Source: Tetranychus cinnabarinus (taxonomy: Eukaryota; Arthropoda; Arachnida; Trombidiformes; Tetranychidae). From it: DNA of 64,000 bases. Both the position numbers and the translations under genes were made by a program. This document shows positions 15,001 to 28,000 of the stretch, piece after piece. The notes under the pieces are model-generated. The model ran no database searches and was not told where the DNA came from. It worked only from the letters and a program-made list of their open reading frames with translations. Positions within the stretch are counted from its first letter, which is position 1, and each line of letters starts with the position of its first letter. The stretch covers positions 1,488,001 through 1,552,000 of the forward strand of contig WHVY01000001.1 in assembly GCA_022266195.1 (NCBI GenBank), in the 5' to 3' direction.

Positions 15001-15839
15001 AGTAACCTTAAACTTAAGGTAATATTAAAAGTAATCTTGAAAACTGGTTTCAATCGTAGTCTTGACCATAGTTTCTTTGTGCTATTGTCCATAAATAATT
15101 GAATACTTGCTAAGATTAATATCAAGTTAAATCAAATTTGTGTGGCCCAACAACCTGAAGGCAAACAATCAAAATTAACATCCATTATAATTAACATTTT
15201 TCCTTCTCTTTGCAATCTTTAAACATTTAGTTGATAATTGGTCTGATTTATGAGTTTCATTTATTAATCCCATTGAGAAAGGTTAATCTCATGTCAAGGG
15301 ATTTTACTTTTCAGATATTATCAGGAATTAACAATATTGCTTTAATCCTTGAGAAGGAATCAGAAATAGATTGCTGTTTGAATAAATGATAACAATAAAA
15401 GGTATGTTTAACAGGTAAACATGGGATAACACAAGTAAATGTTGACCAGAATCAACGTTTACTTTGGTATCAACTGTAAACTTATTGATTGCATGATGTA
15501 TTAAAACAAATTGAAACGCAATTCAAACAATGAATGGTAAAAAAAGGTTAACATGTAAATTGATTGTAAATCAAAGGTTTTGTTGTAAACATGTGAATCT
15601 CATAAAATGTAAAATAATCTCTATTAATAAGAGTGCAATTGCTGTTGATTGTTGATTTGGACAATTCAATTGTTTTGATTCGTTGAAACATGAAAACCAA
15701 TGAGACTGAAAAAATGTGAAGAAAAAGCAAATAAAATTAAAAAATTAAAAGGTAAATAGGAAGATGGGAAAAACAAAGTTGATTGTTGAAACAAATTGTT
15801 AAGAAATGTCAATACAAAGTGATTTGATTGTAATGACGG

Positions 15840-16110
15840 AAGCTCTTAATGATGATAGATTTGGCCAAATATCATTATTATTGTTTCAATGTTGACTTCC
15901 TCAACAAATCATCAATATTGGACTAAAAATTGATCTTCTTATTCAACTTAACGTTATATTATTCATCCCACTTGTTAATCGTTATGGTTGATGAAACTGG
16001 TAAACCAAGCGATCAACAATGACAATCAAATGATATTCTGGTTACAATATTAATACAAATTACAATACCGGTAATCAACAAGTCTTAAAAATAGTCACAA
16101 GCACAATTAA
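15840..16110 (+). repeat. Interspersed repeat, copy 1
   Basis: Direct-orientation match to 24823-25034. Shared blocks in the same order include GATAGATTTGGCCAAATATC, the stretch around ACTAAAAATTGATCTTCTTA, TCAAATGATATTCTGGTTAC, ACCGGTAATC and AAAATAGTCACAA. Copy 1 is about 60 bases longer because of small insertions between the blocks. No open frame is preserved, so this is an old non-coding repeat or a conserved non-coding element. Confidence 0.75.
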
Positions 16111-18415
16111 CAATATTTTAATGAATGATGATGAAGCCTTGAAATTGATTTGTTTGGGACAACAATTGGATTGTAAGTTGAAATGTTTAAGACGACAATC
16201 AGTAGTTTAAGGTATTAAGTTAAGCTGGTTTAATGAGGTATAACACAATCTAAATGAAAGTCCACCAATTTACAAATTCACACAAAATGAGGAGTAAAAT
16301 TATGATGGGACAGAAATAAGATTGATAATAATCTTGAGAAACTGTGATTTCAATTTTACTCTTGCTTTTTGCGTGTTTCAATTGTTTTGTGTGTTGCATG
16401 TTGATTAACTAATCATTTGATAAACTATATTCATGTTTACAGAAATATCTGCTCATTTTTAGTATGCCACTAAATATGCCTTTTGGTATCATCTTAATCA
16501 TGTTATAACCAACATTTGATGTCCTCTTATTGTTGTTACCCTTGACCCTAATTAACATTTGGTTACTGAACTAAATCACCATGGGAGTTACAACTTTCTT
16601 TTTTTGCTTGATTATGATGATTATGATGATTATGAAGATGGGTAAAAATAGTGTTGAAATGTTGAAACCATATTTTAATGAATATGGCTCAAATTAGGCA
16701 CATTTAATCACAATTAGAGTGGTTATCCGAGTAAATTGTGGGAGGATAATTTAAATTCATTCAGAAATCCGTTAACTGTCCATTGTGTGGTCTTTTCAAT
16801 GGTAGACTTTATCATCATTATAATCAACACAGTTTTGTTGATGTTTCACTTTTCACGGTTATAACATTGACTCATTCCCAGTAACACTTTCATTGTCCTG
16901 TGAGAAAATTGAAATTTAAACAATTAAAATGATTGGATAATTGCTGTTAACATTGTGTTAGAAAATTGTTTGCACACTTTTCAAGATCAATGACATTTCC
17001 ATTTCTATTTGTATTTACAGTTAACATTTACAGTTACATTTCTCATGAGCCTTGTTCGCCTGATTACGTGGTTCAGCTAATCAGTTTGCTAAAATTAACT
17101 CAAAATTGTCACCATCAACGACAATTCTATTATTGCTACTTCTTTGTGTTGTTGAGCGTGAAACTTGATCCAACTTATTGATGCGAAATGTTTATGAATA
17201 CAATTAGCAGCTGATTAAAATTAGAGTTGGACCGATATTTCATGATTTACTTTTTTGAGAGTTTAACGAATCAAAATACTAGTGAACCAACTTTCCTCTA
17301 TTCCAGTCGGTATTTGAAATACGAAAATATTTTTTAATCTCAACGGGATTCTGTAGTTTTTTCAATCATTATCACTGGCAACAAACTGGATTCTGTTTTA
17401 CACCAAGAATGAAGTTGATTGATCTTAGAGTTTCCTTTTTTTCCAACCAAAAAGTTTCACTGTTAAGGCTATAACTTAACATGTACAAGAAGTGAGACTG
17501 ACTTGGAAAGGGAAAAGTCTTGGAAACCTGTTCATTTTCATCTTCATCATTTCCATTAAGTAAAAAATGAAACAAAATTCAGGTTCACCGACATCGCCAA
17601 TTAAATAAGGAATCAGCAATAGAAGGGAAGAATTTAAAGGACAAATATCAGCATCAATAATCTAATCATGAGGAGCGAAATATCAACACATCATCGCCAT
17701 CAAAAATCCATTACAATAAGAGCCCATTCAATTGATCCAAACGGTTAAAGAATAAAAGCCAAACTCATAGACAAATGTATAGAATGCAATAAAACTTGGC
17801 TTGAAAATGAGAGAAAAACAAAACAAAACGGTGAAAAAGATGAAGTAAAATGATAGGAAAAATTAAGGGGAAAGATTATGTGAGTGGTGAGGATAACAAT
17901 AATGATAATGATAATAGTAATAAACGTTTGAAGACAAAAACACGCAATAACCCACCCTCTCACTTCCTTACAAGAGTCCGTAGGGTAGAAAGAGTAAGAA
18001 TATCATCTTCTTTTGGCAACAACATAATCATCATCACCTTGAAGAAAGTAACTGAAGAGATTGTTGCTTGTGATAAACAGACTTAATGTACTGTTTAGCT
18101 ATAATTAACAATGATAACAACTCGGGTTGAAGGTGAAACTGCGTTTTGGGTTAAAGGGAGACACATTAACGAGAGAGGACGAAAGAAAGAAATGGTGAAA
18201 ACATGAAGAAAAAGCCTAAGCACGAGCTGAAAATCCTTAAATTAGCACTGGTTAAAGATGAGCACGTAGATCACAAAGAAACAGGTAAAATAAATACTAT
18301 CAGTTAACATTCACAGCAGTTGTTGGTTATAGCGAAAAAAAAGTGGAAGACAAAAGAGGCCAAAAGATGGAGAGAAAAAAAATATCTTAACAAAAATATG
18401 TTAAAATGAGAAGTA

Positions 18416-18452
18416 AATGATGATGATGATGAGAATGATGATATGAGCGTGA
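18416..18452. repeat. GAT-rich simple repeat
   Basis: Imperfect run of GAT/GAG triplets. Similar tracts occur at 19405-19452 (ATC/AAC triplets) and 20001-20058 (GATGGT units). Confidence 0.7.
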
Positions 18453-19073
18453 CTCCGTGAAGATAAATGCAAAGCTAAAAAATTATAATCATAATTGTAA
18501 ATACATTAAAACTCATAAGTTATAAATCTTGGCTAAAAAGTTTCAAACTTGATTAGAGTCTAAAAAATTGCGAGACATGCTGCTCTTAATGGCTGACAAA
18601 AATGAAAATGGCGGCAAATCCCAACTATCGGATACTTGGGATCCAAAATAGAAAATTAATTAATTAAAATTATAAATTACTTCATTTCTGATCAAATTAG
18701 TGATTAACTAAAATTGGTAAAAAAAGCAAACAAATAAATATAATTAGATGAATACAGATTTGGGTTAAATTGTCGACTGTAAATGGTAATTAATGGCCAA
18801 ATATCTGTAAGACTGGATTGAAACTTAAAAAGATAATGATATGTATTGATATCATCGATTGGGTTGATCAATCTTTATCAAATATCGATGTATATCATGC
18901 ATTTAAATTTGATGCTGATTAGTTGATTGTAAAAAATCAGGAGGAAATCAAATTAAACCAATCATTACCATAACTAATTTGTGTATTTAACTGTGGTTTA
19001 GCAAGCTGGTTTCATTTCCTATTCAACATTTTCATTCTTCTTGGGTAACCAGATAAAAAACCGATCTCTTGTA

Positions 19074-19285
19074 ATGGCTAAAGGAGTTGCCGCTCTTTTG
19101 GTTAGCCTTTGTTTCAACTTCTGGTAAGTTTTCCTTGATTTGTCTTTTCTCTTCTGATTTTTTTTTCTTTCCTTCTAAATCGGTTTCTCTTTTTATTATG
19201 TTTCAGTGTTGCCGTTGTTTCTAGTGATGTAGATGATAGTACAGTAATAATTATCATGACAACAAGGAAAGAATCATTCATGTAA
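19074..19285 (+). CDS. Candidate two-exon secreted micropeptide, or the first exons of an unseen gene
   Basis: Exon 1 (19074-19123) encodes MAKGVAALLVSLCFNF and ends at a GTAAGT-like donor (GTAAGTT). An 83-base intron with a strong pyrimidine tract ends in TTTCAG at 19206. Exon 2 (19207-19285) joins in phase and restores a Cys codon, then runs VAVVSSDVDDSTV to a stop, giving 42 residues. Residues 1-22 look like a classical signal peptide (Lys3, hydrophobic core) with a plausible cleavage after VSS. A GTAATA donor inside exon 2 would allow splicing to later exons, but I found none that fit. No family is recognised. The support is the combination of signal peptide, good splice signals and matching phase; chance remains possible. 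Confidence 0.35.
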
Positions 19286-21668
19286 ACACATTCATCTGAC
19301 GTGACATCAAAGTGACAAAAGATTGACACAGCAATTTTCCAACAAGTTTTACTTGTATTTGTAATGAGCAAGGTCAAAGTTTCCCTTTATGGTTTGTTTT
19401 ATTCACCATCATCATCAACAACAACAACATCATCGTTTTCATCATCATCTTGTTCAAATCATTTTAAAACAATCTTGAGTAGGAGAGCAAATCAAAAGTG
19501 TTGATAACGGATAAAACTATTTCTCTCTTCATTGCCAGTTCTATCAGCATTATTCAATTGTTTACCTGATGGTGGTTAGTAGCTGTTGCTACTTATTTGC
19601 TTATAGTTAGTCAATGGGTTAACTAAGTCAAGGTTTGATGTCAGCCTGTTGAATGCTTTAAATATTATAATTTGATAAGAGATATAAGTTGAAAAGAAAT
19701 TAGCGTCAACAAGCCTCAGACGATGAACAAAAAAAGCTGATTTCTACTCTACATGATTGTTGATAAACTCTTTCTTTTTTCACCTTTGCTGGTGGCTAAA
19801 CTCGTCTTCTGTAAGATGATGAGTAGAAAAATGTTTGCAACTCTTTGTTTGCTTTAACATTTTTTCTTCTCTCCTCAACCAACTTTGAGGTAACGAATCA
19901 AACAATAGTCAACAGTCAAAAGTTAATTTAAACACATTCACCTTCTACTTTTTTCTCCCTCATTTCAAGGTACTGAAAGTGATCACAGATTATAATAAGG
20001 GTGATGATGATGGTTATTGCGATGATGATAATAATGATGGTGATGGTGATGGTGATTGATTGTCTATTCCAATTGATAAATTTTTAAAATCATCCAAGGA
20101 TGACCAATTTTCAAGGAAAGAAGAGAAGAGCAAAGATCAATTTCCAAATTATATATAATGAAGGAAAGGAGCATTTCAAGGATTACCTGGAAGAAAAGGT
20201 TAACATACATAAAAAAAGTGGATGGAAAAGATTGATGATGGTTTGACCAACAACCAATGATCCAAGCCTCATCATTATCTTCTCAGCCCCTTTCCTATTC
20301 TTGATAATTCAACAGGCCATTTCATCATCGTTTCATTTTGCCGGAATTAACATAAATTTTGATTTATACGTTGACACATTAGAGATTAAAAAACGAAACA
20401 TCAGTCCACTAGAAACGCAGTGGACAAGGAATATAAAGAAACATTTGACCATTTTCAGGTGAAGCTCTCATCATTATTACAATTGAAGCATTGTGCCTCT
20501 AATCAGTTGCTTGTCTCTTTTGTTTATCCCAACCAGCTTAACGAGAGGTTACAAAAATTACCAGATTGAGTGAAGCTAATTTATAATGATTTGGAGAGAC
20601 AAAACGAAGTAGATTTTGGAGGCAATTTGATGAATCCAATGGCTTTTGTACGAAAATTTGAAACTCACACCACTTATCCATTTGGATGTTAATGATGTTG
20701 ATGATGGCTGGTAATTCAACAGATAAAATCAATCAAATATCAAGATACAAATTCATCCAGAATCATGATAAATTGATTAACCAGTGCATGGGTTACATTG
20801 ATGAATTTTTAATCAGCAAATCATCGTGCTAATTTAAGCTGAGGCTCTTCTACACTTTAAATTGATATGAAATTCACAACCCATAAGTTATTTAAGGGTA
20901 AAATTAAAACAGAGGTTTTCATTACAAATTGTGATGAATGGTGGTGATATTTATCAGTGGATCACGATTATTTTTATTGTTTTCCCATTCGTTTCCCATT
21001 CTGTTTGAATTTTATTTTCCATTGTTAACCATCATCTTGAATCTTATTGAATTCATAGAGATTCACCATTATCATCTGTTTATCATCATCTGTACCCTCT
21101 TGAATGGTTAAAGAAAAGAGTCTGAACCTGAATTAGCGTGTGATTTGAAAAGAAAGACGAAATTTATTGAATAATAATCAAGAGCCGCACTTTACCCGAG
21201 CAAACACCGACTCTTATTGTATCACATTTTCAATTGTAAGAGGGTTTTTCATTTTCCAAATTTCCATGAATACATATCATGGTTTTTCATAATCAAACTC
21301 TTTTTCCTACACTTCATGATACATGAAAGTATTCTTTTGTAATTGTTGATGAATTGATGAAATTTAAAGGGCAAAAATGTTATTTCTATTTAGATATTTC
21401 AATTTCAATTCCTACATCAATGTAAAGTGCACAATTATATCAACCTAATACATCAGCATCAACTTTTCATCAACTGATAAATTACTGAAAATAAACTTGA
21501 AGAAGGTAAATTAATAAATGAAAGCATAGTCAATGTAGGTAACAATAAAGATAATAATAATCATAATCATCGTCATGATCATCATCATTATTGTAGTCTC
21601 TCTATTATTCGCCAACGTCTTTTCATCATTGTAATAAGTAAACACAAGCAAACACACAAAAATAAATC
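19286..21668. other. Non-coding stretch with simple repeats
   Basis: No convincing coding exon on either strand. It contains ATC/AAC triplets at 19405-19452 and an imperfect GATGGT tandem at 20001-20058. The remainder is AT-rich unique sequence. Confidence 0.5.
20001..20058. repeat. GATGGT/GATGAT imperfect microsatellite
   Basis: Runs of GATGAT, interrupted, pass into GATGGTGATGGTGATGGTGA. Length polymorphism would be expected. Confidence 0.75.
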
Positions 21669-21987
21669 TACAGTAAAGTACCAGATAGTGTCAGTACCAG
21701 ATAATGTCACTAAATTAATCAATGGCCCCTCAAACCCTTTGTTTACATTTTTATCAAGAAATTTTTTGTTAAAATAATCAAGATTTTAATAGAAAATTGA
21801 ATATCTTGGCAAATTTCAACTTAATTAGTGCTTCTGAGCTTTGTGATGTTAATTTTAAAGCATTTCTGACAATTAATTTAAATCCTGTAGTTATTTTGAT
21901 TAATTTAACATATTTTGCTCATTGAATAGACCTTGCTGTGTAAATAAGCTATTTCACAGGAGTGACACTATCTGGTACTTTACTGTA
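21669..21987. mobile_element. Tc1/mariner-type MITE, about 315 bp, flanked by TA
   Basis: A perfect 23-base terminal inverted repeat begins CAGTAAAGTACCAG at 21671 and is mirrored at 21963-21985, ending CTGGTACTTTACTG. Both ends abut a TA dinucleotide (21669-21670 and 21986-21987), as expected for a Tc1/mariner target-site duplication. Just inside the left end the 16-base unit GTACCAGATAGTGTCA is repeated in tandem with one mismatch (AGTG to AATG). The interior is AT-rich with no transposase frame, so the element is non-autonomous. Perfect termini suggest recent insertion. No second copy was seen in the window. Confidence 0.85.
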
Positions 21988-24822
21988 ATATTATGATAAT
22001 TGAAAGGGTTGCAGGTTGATTGTAACAGCAATGAAATAGATGATGATGATGATAATGATGAAGCTTTCTCTTCTGAATTCCAAAGTCATAATTGAAGTTA
22101 TGTGAAGTGTTGAAGTTAATCAAAAAATGTAAACATAAGAGTTGAAAAAAAAGAAGATGGAAAACATTCGTTGGGAAAATTTTTCCCAAAAAAACTGGTA
22201 AATACCATTTCTCACACTGATTCAAGATATCATCTTTCATGATTTAAGGTCAATGGGCATTTAACTCACTTGAAGGTTAATAAGGTGAAATATTGTCATA
22301 AATATCATATTGATGTTACCCTGTGAATTGGGTAAGTAAATACAACAAAAAATGAAGGTAAAAGGTAAAGAAACAGAAAATATTTTTGACACAAAAAAGT
22401 GCTTCAATAAGGAAGAGTGACTTTTGGTTTTTAGGTTTACTTTTTGGCCTTTTTCATAGCAAATTACACTTTCACATTAAATTGTATTATTTTAATTATT
22501 TCAACTTGACCATTTTAATTGTTGTTTCAATTTGCTTGTTAATTGTTGATCATCATTTAATTGCAGGAAAGAAGGAAGGATAAAATGGAAAAGGTTTTCT
22601 GGTTAAAGTGATTTTTGCAAGATAACATTTGTTCAAATCAAATTGAAGATCAACCGACTTTGAAATGATTTAAAGTTGATTGTTAATTCAAATGATGGAT
22701 TACCTGTTGATCGAAGAAAGGATTCCCTTCATTCATATTAATGTATATTTAACAACAATCTGACCGTTTCTTAATTTCGTGTAATTCAATAATTGAATGA
22801 TACCAAAATGATGATCATTTGGTCTTATCCTTGAAAACTGTGACTATCAAATTGAGTTAGTTTACAACAAATGTAAATTACAATGAATCAAGTTAACCTT
22901 TTGTTTGTTGATCAAAGGAGTAAGTGTTTGTGTTGATGACCATTGATGATGATTGTGATCCAGAAAGACCTGACATTAATCAAATTACAATTGAGTTTGC
23001 TTTACATTGTCGGTTCACTTTTTTTCCTCTTACATGGTAAACTTGAATGTATTAATACAAGGTTGCATATTACATTGTTGATTACATTTGATTATTATGT
23101 GTAATTGATGAAGAGTATCTCAACAATAAATCTGAATACAATTTAAATTCAATTTCAAGCTCTTTCACCGAAGGCAAATTGAATCCCAATCAAGATTCAC
23201 TTGCTTTCACGCAATCCAATTAATTCACTTTGACTATCATAATTAAGATGATTGTTGACAAATAAGGTTACCAATTAATTAGATTGAAAGTGAAAATGTT
23301 TTCTCATCAAATAATGTTAATCAAAATCACAACCAAATATGAAAACATTGCAAGATCTACAATTTTGTTGGATAAATTGAAATGTAAGTCACTTAATGTT
23401 GGTTAGTGAATCAGTAATTCAAGGGATTGGTTGATTGTTGGTGTTAGTAGTAGGATGAAGATGGACTCGTCAACCTTAAAGTTAATTGTTTCAACTGTAA
23501 AATGTAAATTGGTGAACAAAAAAGGTAGTCAATAGGGATTGATTAACAATGTAAAAAGAGCAGTAGAAAGTAGCAATTAAGGGTTTCCATTTTGTAACCT
23601 TGCGAGTAAATCAAACGCAATTACCTTTAATTATTTTCCAGTTAAATCGGGAAAGAAAGCAAAATTACGATTCAAATGTATGATAAGGATAAAACTGTCA
23701 TCTTGAGCCTCTTAATAATAGTTACATAATTATATTGCTATTGAAACTTGACCATCAGAGTAATGATCATCAATTATATTTATTATCAAATTAACATATT
23801 GTTAAGGAGGAGAAACATTTAGTTTTTGTTGTAACCAGAAAAAAAGATTGTTTAATTGTTCACTTTCCCTTTTCAAATGAAAACACAACTGATCATAATC
23901 AATGTTGATGATGAACAATTTGAATTGAACCTGTTTTATTTAACATCAATTGTGACAAAAGCGACCATCGTTAAGACTTCAATGTGTTGCCTTAATTGAC
24001 AGACAATTAGCAATCAAATTAATATCATTTGGTTGAAAGATTTTGTCTGAATAATGATTAACAATATCAATAAGTGAATTTGATTTTTGGGTTTACAAAA
24101 CTTGTAACCTGAATGTAAAGTTGATTCAACTTGATTGTCAAAGGTTTTGTTTGTTTAATCACTTTTCAAGGTATCGCGATCAACTAACCATTGTACAATT
24201 AAACTGATTCAATTACAATGAATAGATACAATTTAAACAGGATCTTCTATTTTTAATTATTTTCAATTTAAACCCGATTAAATAAATAATTCATTGGTTC
24301 ATTATTATACTTTAAATGAAACATTTTACTAAAGGTTTTGCAAAAGAAGACTTTACAATGAAATCAATCACAGAAGCAACAGGTAACCTTTAATTGTCCA
24401 TTTAGATTGTACTATTTGTTAATTTAAAGATTCAACTTTTAATTCTTTCACACAATTGATTCTAATTATTGATTTGTATTTTCAGGTTAATCATTTATAT
24501 TTGTAAAAACCTTAACCTTTCACCAGCAAGGATAAAGGTTCATTTTTTCATCTTTCCCATTACAATGAATATCGATCATTATTAACAGCTCTGAATTTAG
24601 ACTCATCAATCTGATTGTCAATTTTACCTGTCAGCTATTAATAGTTGCTATTAAGTGAAAGTTGACAGAATAAATCTTCTCAATCAAAGAGAAAATTTTG
24701 ATTAATCAAAGGATAATCACAATAAACCCAAAATCGGGTAAAATGGGTTTCAATTAAATCTTATGGTTTTCATTAATTTTGTCTTCAAAGGATATTTTAA
24801 TGTCCATTCAATTTTCAAGTCA

Positions 24823-25034
24823 CAAGCTCTGAATGATAGATTTGGCCAAATATCATTTGTTTCAATTCAACTCACTTCATCAATATTAGACTAAAAATTG
24901 ATCTTCTTATTAAACTTATCGTTAAGGTTGATAGAAACTGGTAAAGCGATCAATGAAGTCAAATGATATTCTGGTTACAATATTAATAGATTACCGGTAA
25001 TCGCAAGTCACAAAAATAGTCACAACAATCAAAC
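24823..25034 (+). repeat. Interspersed repeat, copy 2
   Basis: Partner of 15840-16110 in the same orientation, about 9 kb away. It keeps the same ordered blocks but is shorter by internal deletions. No coding capacity and no terminal inverted repeats were seen. Confidence 0.75.
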
Positions 25035-28000
25035 TCAATTATTGATTAAGTGTTAAAAGGATAAGAGATTTGCGTGATTTATTTCAATGTAAGGTATATT
25101 TGGAATCAACTGTTGACCAAATTGTTGTTCACTTGACTCTCCAGTTACAATAAGTTACCTGAGAAAAGGGAAAAGGTTCAATGAAATTTCATGAAATAAG
25201 GTAAACACGATAACACAGATATAAATAAATTGTATTAAAAAGACAATCATGAGAGTCTCTTGATTGACATGTTGGACACATTCAAAATATTTTGTGAGAA
25301 ATTGAAACAAATTTTCAAATTTAAGCTAATTAATGAATTAAGATTGTTAATTGAACATTTCCAATTGAACTATCTTTCAAGATCAATGACATCAAACTGT
25401 GAACATAATTTATTCTGTCACAGATAACAACAAACCTTCAACAATTACAGGTGAATATGAAAGTTGAATAATCAATTTTCAATGATCACAGTGATAAATG
25501 ATCATTTTAGTTGATTAAACAAATGAACATTCAATGATTGCATGTTTTAAAATAACAATTAAACCTTAAACTGTGTCAATGGGCTGAAGCTGAAATTGCT
25601 TCAATTACAAGCCTATTAGATAATAATGATTATGATAAAAGTTGATCTAATTTTGTAGCAAAAACCTTTTTCCTCGTAATCATTAAACTTGAATAAAAGG
25701 TAAAAATGGTCAAGATTCAAAGTGATAAATGGTTATCACAATAAAGGTTATAATAGTGGACATAAAGGTGTGTTAAAATTATAAACAAATAGACAAAAAG
25801 AAGCGAAAAATTGATCACATTGATCATCAGTAGCTTCATGATATCGATCATTTGAAGAGCCCAAATTTTGAGAGTTTCATTGTTAATCAGTGATGAAAGT
25901 GACGATCAGTTAATCTCAACAATTAATCAATTTTCAGGTGAAAACTTTATTCTTAGATCAATTGTTCATCTGCAACAATACGATATTAAACACAATCAAG
26001 TTAAACATTTTACCAAAAGCTATCTTCCTACATTATCATGTTATTTATTGCTCTACATAAATATAACATCATTGTTATCCTCATCACAAATGGTGTCAAA
26101 TAAAAGGTGAAAAAGTAGTGACAAAATATTCCTGAAATGAATATCTATTTATAAATCATGAAATTGATCAGAAAAGAGGTTTGAACAACCTTTTGGTGAC
26201 TATTGCTTCCACTGAATAATAATGATTATTGAATTTTGTTTAAAAGATGATTTATTGTTTCAACTTGTTCATGATATTATCATCAACATAACCATTATCA
26301 TCAACTTTAAATCTTGATTGTTGTCTAAATTGCTTGCCTTAAACGTTGCTCTGTGTAAACACAATTGACTTTTCAACTTTTAGGCAACATTTTTTTTGCT
26401 TCATTTTTCAGTTTCTTCTTGTTTTTACCTTAATTTTTTCACTTAAACGTGATACTTTTAACTCTTTAACTTTTCAAAATGGCAACCTCAATCATCACTG
26501 ATTCAGTTACTAAACACTGATTAATCACGATCTGGTAATGTTAATCAACTATTATAATAATCTGAACCAGAAGACAAAAGATTAACCATCAATTGTAATC
26601 TCATTTAAGTCAACCTTTCGACACTCATTATTACTCTGGTGCGATTCAACCCAAAACCTAATCAATATCAATCATCAAATAATTAAATAAGTGATAAATC
26701 ATGATAAATTATTAAACAAAGTAAATCACGATCACTGTCAAGTTACCATCAATAGTTGACAATGAAAGATGTACCAAAAAATGGAATAAAATGAAAAATT
26801 GAAATTAACTGATCAGGGATCACAATTTAAGTTGATCAAGCAATACAAAAAATGAAGGCAAAAATTGAAACAAAAGTTGAAATACAGTGAAAAGCAATTG
26901 AAGTAAACTTAAAGTTTGGTTAACCTAAACTGGTTAAGGGTAACAATTGAAAATTATACAATGATAAAGGTAAAGGCAAATAAGTTATTCAAATGGATAA
27001 GATGAAAATGATAGGTTTTGATGAGCATAACAACAAAACAATTGAACTCAAGGGTTGTTAGACATAGAATTATCTTCTTCTTCTTGTCTACCTTTCTCTT
27101 AACTCGCCATTTTCATCTTCAACTTTCCTCTAGGTGGCCATGGATTGTCATCCTTGACCACCTTGGAGTTGAATGGGCAACAAGCAGACTTGAAAAGTGA
27201 ACCAAGAAATGCCAATAAAACTGGACAAATACACCAAAATATTAATCAACATCGCTTGTTCAATAAATTGTCTTTACAATGAAGGTTATAATTTATAAAT
27301 AATGTTCACCTTAATGTCATACAATGAAAGCTGTAAAAGTGAGTGATTTTAAAATGTCCAGTGATTGATGATTAATATCAACAATTATTATGAAAACCAA
27401 CGATCAACTTGGATCAACATTTACTAATACTAGTTTATTGTTACAATCAAATATAAAGAATTGTAATAATTTGTAGAAAGCCATCAATCAAATCAGGTAT
27501 AAGGATAAAGTACATAAGGTTAGGAGATGAAAAAGGTTTCCAGTTGACTGAATGTTCAACAGTCAACTGTAGCATAAAGTACCATGAAAAAACAAGGTGA
27601 CCAGTAAAAGTGAATAAGGCAACATTTAATGAAGAGCAAGAAAAGTTGAAAAAAAGTTCAAAGGTGAACCAAGCGGCGAAAAGAGTGACCCAAAAGATGG
27701 AGAGCACCAAAAATAGGTGATCATTATCATTGATTATCACCATCTTAGTAAATCAGTTTACCTTGTATTTTAGGTGTGGTAAAGGTAAACTGGAAAAAAA
27801 GTGTATCAAGAGACGAAAGCTTGCCAATTATCTTAGACGCTTCGACAATTATGGACTATTGTCTTGATTATATTCATCTGTCCATGTCTGGTTTACCCAA
27901 CCATCCAAGTTGGTAAGATGGCGAAACAAAAGTTCAAGTTCAGAGTTTCTAGATTACAGGTTTATTGTTGATCTTCAGTTAGTCACACCATAGGTGTGTT

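Larger units (their letters stand above)
9051..19073. other. 10 kb without supported genes (possible long first intron of the Sas-like gene)
   Basis: Only short AT-rich open frames occur here, and none shows a recognisable domain or splice-consistent exon pair. Because the first visible Sas exon begins in phase 1, the missing 5' exon must lie somewhere upstream (higher coordinates), so this may be intron. One member of a diverged repeat pair lies at 15840-16110, and the GAT-rich tract at 18416-18452 is a simple repeat. AAAGGTAA-type words recur through the stretch. Confidence 0.5.

Noticed and set aside
27447..27743. Minus-strand hydrophobic frame considered as the missing Sas signal exon
   Set aside because: It is very rich in Phe and Trp without a clear cleavage site, and no phase-1 donor was found.
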